This document shows positions 62,690-64,000 of a DNA stretch of 64,000 bases, piece after piece. Origin of the DNA: Prunella strophiata. Taxonomy: Eukaryota > Chordata > Aves > Passeriformes > Prunellidae. A program made the position numbers and the translations under genes. Numbering within the stretch: position 1 is the stretch's first letter; every line of letters starts with the position of its first letter. Under the pieces are notes generated by a model. The model was given only the letters and a program-made list of their open reading frames with translations, did no database searches and had not been told where the DNA came from. The DNA lies in assembly GCA_036583965.1 (NCBI GenBank), contig JAZBQD010000017.1:23098385-23162384 (forward strand), given 5' to 3'.

Positions 62690-64000
62690 ATTTGAAGTCT
62701 AAGCAGCTAAGGGGAGAAAGGCTTTGATTAACAAGAAACAGGCTGACTTGCATTTGCTCCTGCTGGGCCCAGGTCATGAGAGGCAGTGCTGCCCACCCAG
62801 ACACACCTATTCTGAAGGGGCACAAAAAGGCACAAAGCAGGAAGGGAGTGTTGGCCCAGGCGATGCAGGGAAGTGCACTGCAGGCTCTGGGCACTGTGAT
62901 CTCACATGTGCTGGCTCTGTGCTCTCAGAGCTCCAGCTCTGCGTGCTCCTACTGCGCGCTGAGGCTGCTAGCAGCAGCGCTGCACGTGTTGTGTGTTTAA
63001 TGTTAACAGATCGCCATATAAACAGTCTGGCTTTCCCAGCAAATGGTGATCCAGGGCTTAAGCAGAAAATCCCAGAGGTATCACAGTGCATTTTCATGAG
63101 ACGTGATTTATTTTGCAATTGTATGTTTTGGCTTTCTGCTTGTTATGTCCAGTAATCAAGCTCTATGGGGCTCCTTTACATTACACACGCCATGCCATGG
63201 AAAGCCCAGCACCAAGGCATTAGTCATGAATCACCAGGATCTGGAGAGATGAATAAACTTGAACTCTTCTCATTTTTTATTTTTTACTTAATAATGCTTA
63301 GAGTGATTAGGAACACAAACTTCTTTTTCTGTCATTTCGCTGAAGCAGACACTTGGCTTCCATCAGTGTGTAAGTGATTGGCTTCTCTAACAAAAGGCAG
63401 GGGGCTAATGAACCCTTTACATAAGTCCTCTTTTCTTCAAAATGTGAAAGAGGATTTAGCAGAAAAAATAGAGTCTTAAAGAGCTATACTCAAACCGCAC
63501 TGAAAGAATCATTTTATTTCACTTCTGCCCTCTTCCTATGGCTATGCAGATCTATGCGTGGACACATCCATTTCTATACATAATCCAACCAGATTTGGTT
63601 TAGTTAACCTTCTGTGGTTAAATCCAAACTGGGGACACATTGTAGGAGAAACATGTCCATGCACAAAAAAACAAGGAAAGGAAGGTGAAGAGCAAAAGGA
63701 AAAGGAAGAAAGCAGGGGGAGGAAGGAAGAAATAGGAAGAGGGAAAAGAAGCAGTAAGTTTGTTTTCTATGTGTAGGAAATGTTTTCTGTATAGAAACAA
63801 GATGAGGTCTGAGGTTAAATGGTGCAAATGTGGACTTCAAAGAAAGGGCATATAAGAATCACAAACAGGGTGGATTAAGTGATTTACAGGAAATAACCTG
63901 TCCCTTTGCTGCTTGTGTTTTAGCCCTATGCTATCTCCTGGAAGAGACAAGCCTGTGCCTTGATACAGTTTTTGATTAATTCCCCTCCACATTCAAAAAT
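62690..64000. other. Non-coding stretch to window end
   Basis: Mostly ordinary sequence, with a purine-rich GGAA/AGGAAG tract at about 63660-63755. No exon or RNA gene is recognised. Confidence 0.7.

Noticed and set aside
31000..64000. LPAR1 coding exons in convergent orientation
   Set aside because: LPAR1 was expected from mammalian gene order, but no open frame on the minus strand resembles a seven-helix receptor or the LPAR1 C-terminal tail.

Overview
The window is vertebrate nuclear DNA, almost certainly from a bird. It carries one recognisable protein-coding gene, the 3' two-thirds of MUSK (muscle-specific receptor tyrosine kinase) on the + strand, followed by a long stretch with no gene that I can recognise. 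The avian assignment rests on three points. Interspersed repeats are sparse and dominated by truncated CR1 LINEs. The MUSK reading frame encodes a kringle domain, which mammalian MuSK lacks and bird, frog and ray MuSK have. There are no mammalian-type SINEs or L1 copies. MUSK maps to the Z chromosome in chicken, so a Z location is likely, but that is inference.

Layout, 1-27018: the window opens inside a MUSK intron. Eleven exons can be placed to the base, at 2393-2552, 4030-4036, 6853-7119, 11915-12090, 12507-12530, 15583-15671, 16014-16173, 17425-17614, 17942-18133, 24359-24507 and 26342-27018. Joined, they give 2091 nt, exactly 697 codons including the TGA, with every intron phase consistent. 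The 696 encoded residues run in this order: C-terminal half of the third Ig domain (1-53), a linker begun by a 7-nt microexon (54-56), the ten-cysteine Frizzled-like domain (about 64-203), a short linker from a 24-nt exon, a complete six-cysteine kringle (214-292), a proline-rich stalk, the transmembrane helix (about 323-347), a juxtamembrane NPMY motif (380-383) and an intact tyrosine kinase (about 405-690). Residue numbers used throughout count from the first in-window codon.

Layout, 27019-64000: the first ~4 kb is probably MUSK 3' untranslated sequence, ending near a candidate AATAAA at 30989. From about 31 kb to the end I see no exon of any known gene. This stretch holds CR1 remnants (37650, 39675-40485 and 62214-62600), a decayed LTR-like element (42164-42608), an ATAGAT microsatellite inside a second possible LTR-like unit (59400-60060), simple repeats, a short telomere-like motif and several perfect hairpins. 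In mammals the next gene downstream of MUSK is LPAR1 in convergent orientation, and its coding exons are not in this window.

Biology: MuSK is the signalling subunit of the agrin-LRP4-MuSK receptor at the neuromuscular junction. It recruits Dok-7 through its juxtamembrane tyrosine and drives acetylcholine-receptor clustering through rapsyn. I found no new multi-gene system. The observations most worth following up are the 7-nt frame-restoring microexon, the symmetrical two-exon kringle cassette, and the kringle's apparently degenerate ligand pocket.
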